NCBI GenBank assembly: GCA_937901145.1
Contig: CALCHE010000009.1
Span: 1-12,094, forward strand
Direction of reading: 5' to 3'
Source of the DNA: an uncultured Clostridia bacterium
GTDB lineage: Bacteria; Bacillota; Clostridia; Oscillospirales; Acutalibacteraceae
DNA: 12,094 nucleotides
Below the pieces are notes generated by a model. That model did not search any database and had not been told where the DNA came from. It saw only the letters and a program-made list of their open reading frames with translations. How positions within the stretch are numbered: position 1 is the first letter of the stretch; each line of letters opens with the position of its first letter. Positions 1 through 6,600 of the stretch are shown piece after piece. The position numbers and the translations under genes are program-made.

Positions 1-30
1 CTGCATCTGTGCTCTCATAAGAATACGCAT
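1..30 (-). CDS. 5' end of an unidentified leftward gene (partial)
   Basis: Ten codons of a leftward reading frame are visible before the window ends (MRILMRAQMQ). The case for a real start rests on context. The ATG at 28-30 is preceded on the minus strand by GGAG about 9 bases upstream, and a well-formed promoter lies at 84-113. The gene lies downstream of the pflA terminator and has its own promoter, so it is probably an independent transcription unit. Ten residues are too few to assign a family, and no function is proposed. Confidence 0.5.
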   Translation of the reverse strand, partial: MRILMRAQMQ

Positions 31-83
31 AAATTTATCACTCCGTTCAAATGGCGCTTACACACCATTTTATAATCTCTTAC

Positions 84-113
84 AGTATACCATATTGTCT
101 CTGTTTCCGTCAA
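84..113 (-). promoter_or_regulatory. Sigma-A type promoter for the leftward gene at the left edge
   Basis: On the minus strand TTGACG (108-113) and TATACT (84-89) are separated by 18 bases, a near-consensus housekeeping promoter. Transcription would start near 77, giving a leader of about 45 bases before the ATG at 28-30. The leader contains a 6-bp inverted repeat (AAATGG at 49-54, CCATTT at 65-70) that could form a small hairpin or bind a regulator. Its role is unknown. Confidence 0.65.
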
Positions 114-127
114 GGTTTATATCTTTA

Positions 128-160
128 CAAAAAAGAAAAAACGCCCTTCGAACAGGCGTT
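128..160 (-). terminator. Intrinsic terminator of the pflB-pflA operon
   Basis: Read leftward, an AACGCC/GGCGTT stem (140-145 with 155-160) and a 9-base loop are followed by a run of T broken by a single C (positions 139 down to 129). It begins about ten bases after the pflA stop codon, where a Rho-independent terminator for the operon is expected. It also separates pflA from the promoter of the next leftward gene. Confidence 0.85.
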
Positions 161-169
161 CTTTTCATT

Positions 170-871
170 TTATTCGCAGATAATTTTCTGTAACTCTTTC
201 AGCTTTTCTTTACCCATCTGTTCCGTGTCTCTGAGAGGGAACTCTATTCCCATATTTTCATATTTTTCCAGACACAGAGTACGGAAAGGGAGAAGCTCGG
301 TTTTGGTGATGCATTCGTATGGAGAAAGAATCTTTTTAAGATTTAAGATGTCTTCTTCCGTGTCGTTTATCCCGGGAACTACCACGTGTCTTATCCACGT
401 CTCGATACCCTTTTCTTCCAGATAGTCGAGAAAGTCCAATGTCTTTCCTAAACTGCCGTCGATGTATCTTTCATAGTCCTCTTCGCTCGTCATTTTGACA
501 TCCAGAAGCACCATATCCGTGACCGTAAGCAGCTTTTTCGTGCTTTCGTCGAGAACACATCCGGAGGTGTCGAGGGCTATGTGGAGATTTTTTTCTTTCA
601 GCAGAAGTGAAAGCTCATAAAGAAATTCCGACTGCATACAGGGCTCACCGCCCGAAAGGGTAACTCCACCGTTTTTTATGTAAGGGTAAAGACGAATAAT
701 CTTTTCAGCAATTTCCTCGGCGGAAACGAGATTTTCTTCTCTCATTTCCCAGGTGTCGGGATTATGACAGTATGCACAGCGAAGGGGACAGCCTTCGGTA
801 AAAAGGACTGCCCTTACACCGGGACCGTCCACAGTGCCCATTGACTGCAGAGAGTGAACATAGCCCTTCAT
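170..871 (-). CDS. pflA: Pyruvate formate-lyase-activating enzyme (radical SAM)
   Basis: This cytoplasmic radical-SAM enzyme uses a [4Fe-4S] cluster and S-adenosylmethionine to place the glycyl radical on pyruvate formate-lyase. The 233-residue product has the cluster motif CxxxCxxC at C28, C32 and C35 (CPLRCAYCHNP), the early GTVDGPGVR segment and the SAM-binding GGE motif in VTLSGGEP (residues 70-77). The length is slightly below the roughly 246 residues of the E. coli enzyme and is normal for clostridial forms. The ATG lies only three bases after the pflB stop codon and has a weak Shine-Dalgarno, so translation is probably coupled to pflB. It is the last gene of the operon, followed at once by an intrinsic terminator. 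The adjacent PflB makes it the cognate activase rather than an activase for another glycyl-radical enzyme. Confidence 0.97.
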   Translation of the reverse strand: MKGYVHSLQSMGTVDGPGVRAVLFTEGCPLRCAYCHNPDTWEMREENLVSAEEIAEKIIRLYPYIKNGGVTLSGGEPCMQSEFLYELSLLLKEKNLHIALDTSGCVLDESTKKLLTVTDMVLLDVKMTSEEDYERYIDGSLGKTLDFLDYLEEKGIETWIRHVVVPGINDTEEDILNLKKILSPYECITKTELLPFRTLCLEKYENMGIEFPLRDTEQMGKEKLKELQKIICE

Positions 872-874
872 TGC

Positions 875-3112
875 TTAGAATCTTTCGTGGAAGGTACGGC
901 TGATAACTTCCTTCTGCTGCTGCTTGGAGAGCTTGTGGAAGTTAACTGCGTAGCCTGAAACACGGATTGTGAGGTTGGGATAAAGGTCGGGATTTTCCAT
1001 CGCATCGACTAATTTCTGTCGGTCGAGGACGTTTACATTGATGTGGTGAGCCTTCTGAGTGAAATAGCCATCGAGAATGGAAACAAGATTATTCTTTCTT
1101 TCCTCATCGTCTTTACCGAGTGCATCGGGAACGATAGAGAAGGTGTTTGAAATACCGTCACGGCAGGAGTCGTACTTGAGCTTTGCCACGGAGTTAAGAG
1201 AAGCGAGAGCACCGTTCTTTTCTCTGTTATGCATGGGGTTAGCACCTGGAGCAAAAGGCTCGCCTGCTTTTCTGCCGTCGGGTGTAGAGCCTGTCTTCTG
1301 TCCGTAAACCACGTTACTTGTGATAGTGAGAACAGAGAGAGTATGAGTAGCATTTTTATAGGTGGGATTTTTACGAAGCTCAGTAATGAAGCGGTCTAAG
1401 AGCTCCTTAGCGATTTCGTCTGCACGCTCGTCATCGTTGCCGTAGGTGGGGAAGTCACCCTCAGTGATGAAGTCACTGATGATACCTCTTTCGTCGAATA
1501 CGGGACGAACCTTTGCATACTTGATGGCTGAAAGGCTGTCGGTGATTACGGAAAGACCTGCCACACCGAAAGCCATAACACGTTCTACATCTGTGTCGTG
1601 GAGGGCGAGCTGAGTTTTTTCGTAGGCATATTTATCGTGCATAAAGTGGATAACGTTCATTGTGTCCACATATTCACCTGCCAGCCAGCTAAGATAATAG
1701 TCCAGACGCTTACGGACTGCTTCGTAGTCGAGGACACCCTCGCCGACCGATTCCATCTGAGGACCGATTTCCTGTCCGTATTTTTCTTCCTTACCGCCGT
1801 TGAGAGCGAGAAGGAGAACCTTAGGAAGGTTACATCTCGCACCGAAGAACTGCATCTGCTTACCGATTTTCATCGCACTTACGCAGCAGGCGATAGCGTA
1901 GTCGTCACCGTAAGCGGGACGCATAATGTCGTCGTTTTCGTACTGGATAGAGTCTGTTTCGATGGAAACCTTGGCACAGTAGCGCTTGAAGTCCTCGGGT
2001 AATTTATCGGACCATAAAACTGTAAGGTTGGGCTCGGGTGAGCATCCGAGGTTATAGAGTGTATGAAGGAAACGGTAGGCTGTTTTTGTAACGAGGGTTC
2101 TGCCGTCCTTACCCATACCGCCCACAGCTTCCGTAATCCACATGGGATCGCCTCCGAAAAGCTCATTGTATTCGGGGGTACGGAGCTGTCTGATCATTCT
2201 GAGCTTCATAACGAACTGGTCGATAAGCTCCTGAGCGCCCTCTTCGTCGAGGAGACCGTTTCTCATATCTCTTTCGATATAAATATCGATGAAGGTGCCT
2301 GTTCTGCCCAGAGACATAGCAGCACCGTTCTGCTCTTTATTGGCGGCAAGATAACCGAAATAAAGCCACTGAATAGCTTCCTGAGCATTATTTGCAGGAC
2401 GGGAAATGTCGATGCCGTAGAGACCTGCCATTGCCTTTAATTTTTCGAGGAAGTCTATCTGCTTGTAAAGCTCTTCGGAAAGACGGATGTTTTCTTCTGT
2501 CATTCTCTTTCTGCCGAGCTCTCTTTTATCGTTTTTCTTTTCTTCGATGAGAGTGTCCACACCGTAAAGTGCGATACGGCGGTAGTCACCGATGATTCTT
2601 CCGCGGCCGTAAGCGTCGGGAAGACCTGTGAGAATACCTGTGTGTCTCATAGCGCGCATAGAGTCAGTGTAAACTCTGAAAACACCGTCGTTATGGGTTG
2701 TCTTGTATAAAAATTCTCTTTCGATTTTTTCGGAAAGCTCATAGCCGTATGCACGGCAGGCGCTTCTTGCCATACGGATACCGCCGAAGGGGTTAACGCT
2801 TCTTACTAAGGGCGCTCCTGTCTGAAGACCTACGATAAGCTCATCTTCCTTTTTGAGATAAGCGGCGGGATAGTGAGTGAGAGAAGAAACCGTGCTGGTG
2901 TCGATACCGATAACACCGCCTTTTTCTCTTTCTTCTCTGAATTTTTCCTCTAAAGCACCGTAAAGTCTCTTTGTCTTTTCGGTAGGCTCTTTAAGAAAAC
3001 TTTCATCGCCGATGTAAGGACGGTAGTTTTTCTGAATAAACTCTCTTACGTTTATTTCCTCACACCATTTACCCTCGATAAATCCGTTCCATTCTTTTGT
3101 GAATTTTTCCAT
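875..3112 (-). CDS. pflB: Formate C-acetyltransferase (pyruvate formate-lyase)
   Basis: PflB is a cytoplasmic glycyl-radical enzyme converting pyruvate and CoA to acetyl-CoA and formate, a central step of anaerobic mixed-acid fermentation. Formate also supplies one-carbon units through formate-tetrahydrofolate ligase. The 745-residue length is typical. The adjacent catalytic cysteines are C409 and C410 (in YAIACCVSAMKIG), and the radical-bearing glycine is G720 in the C-terminal RVSGYAVNF motif. The Cys-Cys pair identifies a true pyruvate formate-lyase (or its 2-ketobutyrate-using relative) and argues against the glycerol/diol dehydratase or choline lyase branches. The ATG is preceded by AAGGAG (3123-3128) at about ten bases. 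The gene is first in an operon with pflA and lies behind a ZTP riboswitch and its terminator, so transcription is predicted to rise when ZTP accumulates. Confidence 0.98.
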   Translation of the reverse strand: MEKFTKEWNGFIEGKWCEEINVREFIQKNYRPYIGDESFLKEPTEKTKRLYGALEEKFREEREKGGVIGIDTSTVSSLTHYPAAYLKKEDELIVGLQTGAPLVRSVNPFGGIRMARSACRAYGYELSEKIEREFLYKTTHNDGVFRVYTDSMRAMRHTGILTGLPDAYGRGRIIGDYRRIALYGVDTLIEEKKNDKRELGRKRMTEENIRLSEELYKQIDFLEKLKAMAGLYGIDISRPANNAQEAIQWLYFGYLAANKEQNGAAMSLGRTGTFIDIYIERDMRNGLLDEEGAQELIDQFVMKLRMIRQLRTPEYNELFGGDPMWITEAVGGMGKDGRTLVTKTAYRFLHTLYNLGCSPEPNLTVLWSDKLPEDFKRYCAKVSIETDSIQYENDDIMRPAYGDDYAIACCVSAMKIGKQMQFFGARCNLPKVLLLALNGGKEEKYGQEIGPQMESVGEGVLDYEAVRKRLDYYLSWLAGEYVDTMNVIHFMHDKYAYEKTQLALHDTDVERVMAFGVAGLSVITDSLSAIKYAKVRPVFDERGIISDFITEGDFPTYGNDDERADEIAKELLDRFITELRKNPTYKNATHTLSVLTITSNVVYGQKTGSTPDGRKAGEPFAPGANPMHNREKNGALASLNSVAKLKYDSCRDGISNTFSIVPDALGKDDEERKNNLVSILDGYFTQKAHHINVNVLDRQKLVDAMENPDLYPNLTIRVSGYAVNFHKLSKQQQKEVISRTFHERF

Positions 3113-3160
3113 TATTTATCAGCTCCTTGAATGAGATATTATGTAACTTTAACTGCTGAA

Positions 3161-3200
3161 AATATAAAAGGGCAGTTTTGCTTTCTTAACAAAACTGCCC
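3161..3200 (-). terminator. Riboswitch-controlled intrinsic terminator upstream of pflB
   Basis: Read leftward, a perfect 11-bp stem (GGGCAGTTTTG; arms 3190-3200 and 3170-3180) with a 9-base loop is followed by TTTTATATTTT. The first four bases of the 5' arm (GGGC, 3197-3200) are also the 3' end of the conserved CTGGGC of the ZTP aptamer. Terminator and ligand-bound aptamer therefore compete. Ligand binding should block the hairpin and let RNA polymerase reach pflB, making this an ON switch. Confidence 0.9.
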
Positions 3201-3274
3201 AGACGGTCGGCTTATCAATTCCCGTGCTCCCTATAGGTTCAGATCCTATGTATCCGTCAGTCACTCGGGAATGC
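3196..3274 (-). ncRNA. ZTP (pfl-motif) riboswitch aptamer controlling pflB-pflA
   Basis: The leader has the hallmark sequences of the ZTP/ZMP riboswitch in the correct order on the minus strand: GUGACUG followed by ACGG, the AGGGAGC segment before the closing strand, and the 3' element CCGACCGUCUGGGC (3197-3210). Supporting helices are visible. P1 is AUUCCCG/CGGGAAU (3266-3272 with 3218-3224). A hairpin stem is AUAGG/CCUAU (3245-3249 with 3233-3237). A long-range pairing is GACGG/CCGUC (3254-3258 with 3202-3206), where an A-U pair replaces the usual G-C, a compensatory change. The class senses ZMP/ZTP (AICAR nucleotides), which build up when 10-formyl-tetrahydrofolate is short. Placement before a formate-producing enzyme fits that role. 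Confidence 0.93.
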
Positions 3275-3295
3275 TTATATTTTCACTGTGGCTTC

Positions 3296-3325
3296 ATTTT
3301 AGCATTTTTATACTCTTTAAGTCAA
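3296..3325 (-). promoter_or_regulatory. Promoter of the riboswitch-pflB-pflA operon
   Basis: On the minus strand TTGACT (3320-3325) and an extended -10 TGCTAAAAT (hexamer 3296-3301) are separated by 18 bases. Transcription would start near 3289, about 15 bases before the first helix of the ZTP aptamer. The -35 box begins only eight bases after the stop codon of the upstream GH89 gene. Confidence 0.75.
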
Positions 3326-3333
3326 GGTAAAAA

Positions 3334-5436
3334 TTATATGATAGAAGAGTATTTTTCGACCAAATTCTTGGTAAGTTCGACAGTATTCTCTTCACTTTTT
3401 TCTTTTACGGTATAACTCTCAATAAAGCTGAATTCAAATTTTTCCATTTCCTTCTGGAAATCGGTGGTGTTATAGTCATTTCTTTCATTGTGATTGAATT
3501 CCGTGTCAGAAATATGACTGCCGTCAGTAGCGAAATCCTCTTCTAACTTTTTAAAGAACATTTCCCAACGGGGGAGATAGTAATATTTTATGAGTCCTGC
3601 CCATTCCTTCCAGGCATAGTCGAAAAGCTCGATTTCCGTGTGGGGACCCCATATAGTCAGAAGCGTAACCTCATTAAGTCTGAATAATTCCTTATGCTCT
3701 TCACAGCAGGCGTTATTCATAGCTTCTTTTACGTGACTGTCCAGGGTAAGCTCATCTCTTGTAGCGAGAAGGCGGTCCGTATCGAGGAGTATTTCACGGA
3801 AAAGTGCGGTGTTTTCCCTGAAGGATGCCATATCCTTTTCTCTGAATGCTTTCATAACAGCAAAGTAAACTTCCTTGGCTTTATTGGAAAGCACCTGTCT
3901 TAATATATCGCAGACATCGAATTCATAGCCGTCTTTATCAGCCTTTTCGCTTTTTAAAAGCTCCTTGAGTGCGTCGAACAGCACCTTGTTATCGTAGCGA
4001 AGCTCTACGTGGTCATTAGGGGCTGTGTGGTAGTGAGTGGTGGAGGGACGGGCGGCGATTATGGAGCTTGTTTCTCTGCCGATGCAGGTGCCGCGGTAAC
4101 AGCTTTCCTTAAGTAAGTGCACAGCTTTTTTCAGACACTCCTCGTCACTTCCGTAGCGTCTTTCTGCGTAATCATCAAGAAAAGCATCAAGGTTTACCTC
4201 GTCTTTTTCTGTCAGCATATAATAAGCCAGCTCATAGTAGAGCGGATTCTGGAAAAATCCTTCGGGGAAAAGACCTGTACCGATGCAGTTCGGGAACTCG
4301 TCCTTTCTCTTTTTGTAAATATTCTCTCCTAAAAGTTCAAGCGATCCGTGCAGAGAGTTTCTGTCACCAAAATTATGCAGTGTACCTGCCACGAAGCTGT
4401 AACCCATAAAGCCGTTGAGCTTTTCGCTCTTTGATGCGTCAAGATCGAGGATGAGAAGTCTGCTCTTGTCTACTGCCTTGACGATTTCCTCACGCAGAGA
4501 CCAACCCTGCATAATCCAGGTGCTGTTTTTATCGAAATCGGTGTACATTTTCGAGATAGTCTTGCCCACATCGTGGAGATATTCGTCACCGTCTACGGGA
4601 GGCTCATTTTCGTGGAAGGGGTCACAGGCGTAAAGACCGTGAGCACCGAAAAGCTCCTTCTGCTTTTCTAAAAGGGCAGTACCTACCTTAGTGAAGGCCT
4701 CATCGAGAGGATCGAGCTGTACCGTGCCGGGGAAGCCGCACCAGGTGGGGAGCTGCTGAAGTCCCTTGGCACCGACTTTTTCAGCCAGGGCAGGGGGAAT
4801 GTGACCTGCGAAGCCCTGCTGAATGGGTGTCATACCGAGTTCCAGCTCTCTGTCGATAATCTTTTTGCCGAGTTCGAGTCTCTTATTGATGAATTTCACA
4901 TCGGGAATTGACATAAAGGTATCGAGGTTAGTCATCATCTGCCAGGGGTAGTATGAAGGACCTGCCACGAAGGAAAGAGCATCCTTTTCACTCAGACCGA
5001 AATCACGGAGAGTATAGTAAATTACAGCCTCGTTACCTACTACGGTCAGAGGCATATTGATGCCGTGCATAGCCATAAAGTCGATTTCCTTCTCCCATTT
5101 GTCCCACTGCCAGGAGCGCATCGAATAACCGAAGGTGCAGTAATTGAGATAGGCTCTCTTTTTCTGCTCGATTATCTTTTCAGTCTTGTTCGTGGGTAGG
5201 GGAGCATAGGTCACCTCAAAGGAGGTGTTTCCGCAGTGGGAAAGGTTTACTCTGCAGTATTTTTTTAGGTAATCGTAGTAGCCCATAGCCTGGCTTATCT
5301 TACAGTTAGCCTTTATATGTATTTTGCCGTCAGAAGTATAATATTCGTAGTAGTCCTTGCCGTCGGCTCTGTCTGCTGTTTCGAGAGTGAAGCAGTCAGC
5401 TATAAGGGGGGAATTTCTTTTGATAAGGTTTATCAT
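3334..5436 (-). CDS. Alpha-N-acetylglucosaminidase, GH89 (NAGLU family)
   Basis: GH89 enzymes remove terminal alpha-linked N-acetylglucosamine, for example from gastric-type mucin O-glycans or heparan sulfate. The 700-residue product follows the human NAGLU layout: a small N-terminal domain (about 1-75), a barrel domain opening with FGYSMRSWQWDKWEKEIDFM (about 102-121) and containing GMTPIQQGFAGHIPP (about 201-215), then a helical C-terminal domain. The two catalytic glutamates align as E276 (in DPFHENEPP) and E392 (in LFPEGFFQN). The start is taken at the ATG 5434-5436, because GAGGTG sits six bases upstream. An in-frame GTG at 5443-5445 would give 703 residues but lies inside that Shine-Dalgarno. 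No signal peptide or membrane segment is seen, so the enzyme is probably intracellular. No transporter gene is adjacent. The substrate is inferred from the family only. Confidence 0.93.
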   Translation of the reverse strand: MINLIKRNSPLIADCFTLETADRADGKDYYEYYTSDGKIHIKANCKISQAMGYYDYLKKYCRVNLSHCGNTSFEVTYAPLPTNKTEKIIEQKKRAYLNYCTFGYSMRSWQWDKWEKEIDFMAMHGINMPLTVVGNEAVIYYTLRDFGLSEKDALSFVAGPSYYPWQMMTNLDTFMSIPDVKFINKRLELGKKIIDRELELGMTPIQQGFAGHIPPALAEKVGAKGLQQLPTWCGFPGTVQLDPLDEAFTKVGTALLEKQKELFGAHGLYACDPFHENEPPVDGDEYLHDVGKTISKMYTDFDKNSTWIMQGWSLREEIVKAVDKSRLLILDLDASKSEKLNGFMGYSFVAGTLHNFGDRNSLHGSLELLGENIYKKRKDEFPNCIGTGLFPEGFFQNPLYYELAYYMLTEKDEVNLDAFLDDYAERRYGSDEECLKKAVHLLKESCYRGTCIGRETSSIIAARPSTTHYHTAPNDHVELRYDNKVLFDALKELLKSEKADKDGYEFDVCDILRQVLSNKAKEVYFAVMKAFREKDMASFRENTALFREILLDTDRLLATRDELTLDSHVKEAMNNACCEEHKELFRLNEVTLLTIWGPHTEIELFDYAWKEWAGLIKYYYLPRWEMFFKKLEEDFATDGSHISDTEFNHNERNDYNTTDFQKEMEKFEFSFIESYTVKEKSEENTVELTKNLVEKYSSII

Positions 5437-5442
5437 ATTTCG

Positions 5443-5450
5443 CACCTCTT
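5443..5450 (-). promoter_or_regulatory. Ribosome binding site that fixes the GH89 start
   Basis: AAGAGGTG on the minus strand matches the 16S anti-Shine-Dalgarno well and lies six bases from the ATG at 5434-5436. Its last three bases are themselves an in-frame GTG, which a longest-ORF rule would wrongly take as the start. Confidence 0.75.
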
Positions 5451-5465
5451 TATTTTGATAGGCTT

Positions 5466-5497
5466 ACTATAACACATATTTACCTGTTCGTAAACAG
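5466..5497 (-). promoter_or_regulatory. Promoter of the GH89 gene with overlapping palindrome
   Basis: On the minus strand TTTACG (5489-5494) and an extended -10 TGTTATAGT (hexamer 5466-5471) are separated by 17 bases. The -35 box lies inside an inverted repeat, CTGTT-4-AACAG (5484-5488 with 5493-5497), interleaved with TTTAC-6-GTAAA (5479-5483 with 5490-5494). This is a plausible repressor operator for a sugar-inducible gene, but no regulator gene is present in the window to pair with it. Confidence 0.6.
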
Positions 5498-5532
5498 AAA
5501 AATTAAAAATACTGAAGGGACATCTCTGCCGA

Positions 5533-5562
5533 TTGACAAAGAAGTACCGCAAATGATATTAT
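5533..5562 (+). promoter_or_regulatory. Strong promoter of the three-gene membrane operon
   Basis: A consensus TTGACA (5533-5538) and an extended -10 TGATATTAT (hexamer 5557-5562) are separated by 18 bases. It is divergent from the GH89 promoter, about 35 bases away. The predicted start near 5569 gives a leader of about 57 bases that contains the palindrome at 5576-5595. Confidence 0.75.
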
Positions 5563-5575
5563 GTAAATAGGGTAG

Positions 5576-5595
5576 GGACATGGCGTGCCGTGTCC
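5576..5595. repeat. REP-like palindrome (8-bp stem, 4-base loop) in the leader of the membrane operon
   Basis: GGACATGG-CGTG-CCGTGTCC forms a stable eight-pair hairpin with one G-U pair in RNA. It is GC-rich in an otherwise AT-rich leader and has no T-run after it, so it is not an intrinsic terminator. It could be a copy of a short dispersed palindromic repeat or a transcript-stabilising hairpin. Only one copy is visible here, so its repeat status is a guess. Confidence 0.5.
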
Positions 5596-5626
5596 GCAAA
5601 AATGTAAATAGAAAGTTGTGATTGAA

Positions 5627-6100
5627 ATGAAAAACAACAAAAGGTCTCTTTTTATAGCACTGCCTGTAATAGTAGTAATATGTTTGATTTGTATACTTTC
5701 CATTAACGGAAAATCAGACAGAATAGACGGAATAGATAATTACGGAAATGTTTTTAAAAATGTAGAGGAAATAAAGTTCTTCATAGGAGAAAATAATTTT
5801 TACAGCACAAGGTCACCGAGTAAAGATTTAAAAACTCTTAAAAAAGTTAAACTCAAAACTGAACCAATTTCAGATGACAGAAGCAAAGACAGAGACTTTG
5901 AACATAAAATTATAATTAATAACAGCTTTGCAATTTACATCAACAAGGATTTCTCCGAGCTGTGGTTAGACGATACAGAAAATATCAACATTAATTACAA
6001 CGGCACTTCTTGGGATAAAGAAACGGATGAGGGTATCTTACCATCGTTTTCTTATATGGTTGAAAATCCTGAAATCCTTGGAGATTTGTTTCAGCAGTAA
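5627..6100 (+). CDS. Unrecognised membrane-anchored protein
   Basis: I do not recognise this protein. From the ATG at 5627 it has 157 residues: a basic N-terminus (MKNNKR), one hydrophobic segment at about residues 7-25 (LFIALPVIVVICLICILSI), then a polar, lysine- and aspartate-rich domain predicted to face outside. No lipobox is evident, because the cysteines in the segment lack the usual small residue before them, so an uncleaved anchor is likelier than a lipoprotein. An in-frame GTG at 5618 gives 160 residues. Neither start has a strong Shine-Dalgarno; the ATG is preferred because it gives a conventional anchor. Codon use is AT-rich (many ATA, AAA and AAT codons), unlike the flanking metabolic genes. 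It is first in an operon with two further membrane proteins. Confidence 0.72.
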   Translation: MKNNKRSLFIALPVIVVICLICILSINGKSDRIDGIDNYGNVFKNVEEIKFFIGENNFYSTRSPSKDLKTLKKVKLKTEPISDDRSKDRDFEHKIIINNSFAIYINKDFSELWLDDTENININYNGTSWDKETDEGILPSFSYMVENPEILGDLFQQ

Positions 6101-6126
6101 TTAAGGTGCTGTGTCCGCTGAAAGAT

Positions 6127-6137
6127 AAAGAGGTGAT
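6127..6137 (+). promoter_or_regulatory. Ribosome binding site that fixes a GTG start at 6142
   Basis: AAAGAGGTGAT is almost complementary to the 16S 3' end and ends four bases before the GTG at 6142-6144. It lies inside the longest open frame, which begins at 6106, so that earlier GTG is unlikely to be the true start. Confidence 0.75.
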
Positions 6138-6141
6138 TTTT

Positions 6142-6582
6142 GTGCTTAAGAAATTTATTAAAAACACATTATGGTCTACCTTAGCTCTGCTTTTTATGAG
6201 TGTGATTTTTACCTGCTTAGGCTTTCTCATAATTGAATTGGATTTAGCTCCGCGTTTTCTTGTACAGACTCTCTTCACCGGAATATTGCTAATCGGTTTT
6301 TTAATCGGTCGCAGACTTAATTACAGAAATAGCCTGAGCGTAATATCTATCGTTGTTCTGCCTGTTGTTTTATGTGCTGTTTTGTACCTGGTAGGTTTAG
6401 CGGTACCATATGTCGGATATATAGTTCAGTATCCGTCACCTGTATGGATTGAAGCCTACGATTTATCTCTCGATTTTATGAATGAGATTGATGTTTTCAG
6501 ATATTATGCCGTGTTAATCGTACATTATTTAGCAGTGGCTTTTTCAGTGCTTTTCGGAGCACTTGTAAAAGAGAAAAAATAA
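6142..6582 (+). CDS. Unrecognised four-helix membrane protein
   Basis: This is a hydrophobic protein of 146 residues that I cannot assign to a family. Four membrane segments are visible: about residues 11-33 (TLALLFMSVIFTCLGFLII), 38-56 (an FLVQTLFTGILLIGFLIG stretch), 66-89 (VISIVVLPVVLCAVLYLVGL) and 119-141 near the C-terminus (YYAVLIVHYLAVAFSVLFGAL). Both ends are basic and probably cytoplasmic (MLKKFIKN at the start, VKEKK at the end). The GTG start is chosen from the strong ribosome binding site at 6127-6137. The longer in-frame start at 6106 would add 12 residues that cover that site. It follows the first gene by 41 bases and precedes the third by 18, so the three are very likely co-transcribed. 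No catalytic or transport motif is visible. Confidence 0.8.
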   Translation: MLKKFIKNTLWSTLALLFMSVIFTCLGFLIIELDLAPRFLVQTLFTGILLIGFLIGRRLNYRNSLSVISIVVLPVVLCAVLYLVGLAVPYVGYIVQYPSPVWIEAYDLSLDFMNEIDVFRYYAVLIVHYLAVAFSVLFGALVKEKK

Positions 6583-6600
6583 CTGATAGGAGAAACTGAA

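Noticed and set aside
51..425. Plus-strand open frame across the pflA terminator and pflA 3' end
   Set aside because: It overlaps the terminator and the antisense of pflA, and its low-complexity phenylalanine- and serine-rich translation has no family resemblance.
1598..2440. Long open frames on the plus strand inside pflB (1598-2002, 2063-2440)
   Set aside because: They lie wholly within the well-supported pflB gene in the opposite direction, have no ribosome binding site and give no recognisable protein. They are shadow frames.
3131..3415. Plus-strand open frame across the pflB leader
   Set aside because: It is antisense to the ZTP riboswitch and terminator, which explain the sequence conservation there, and it has no ribosome binding site.
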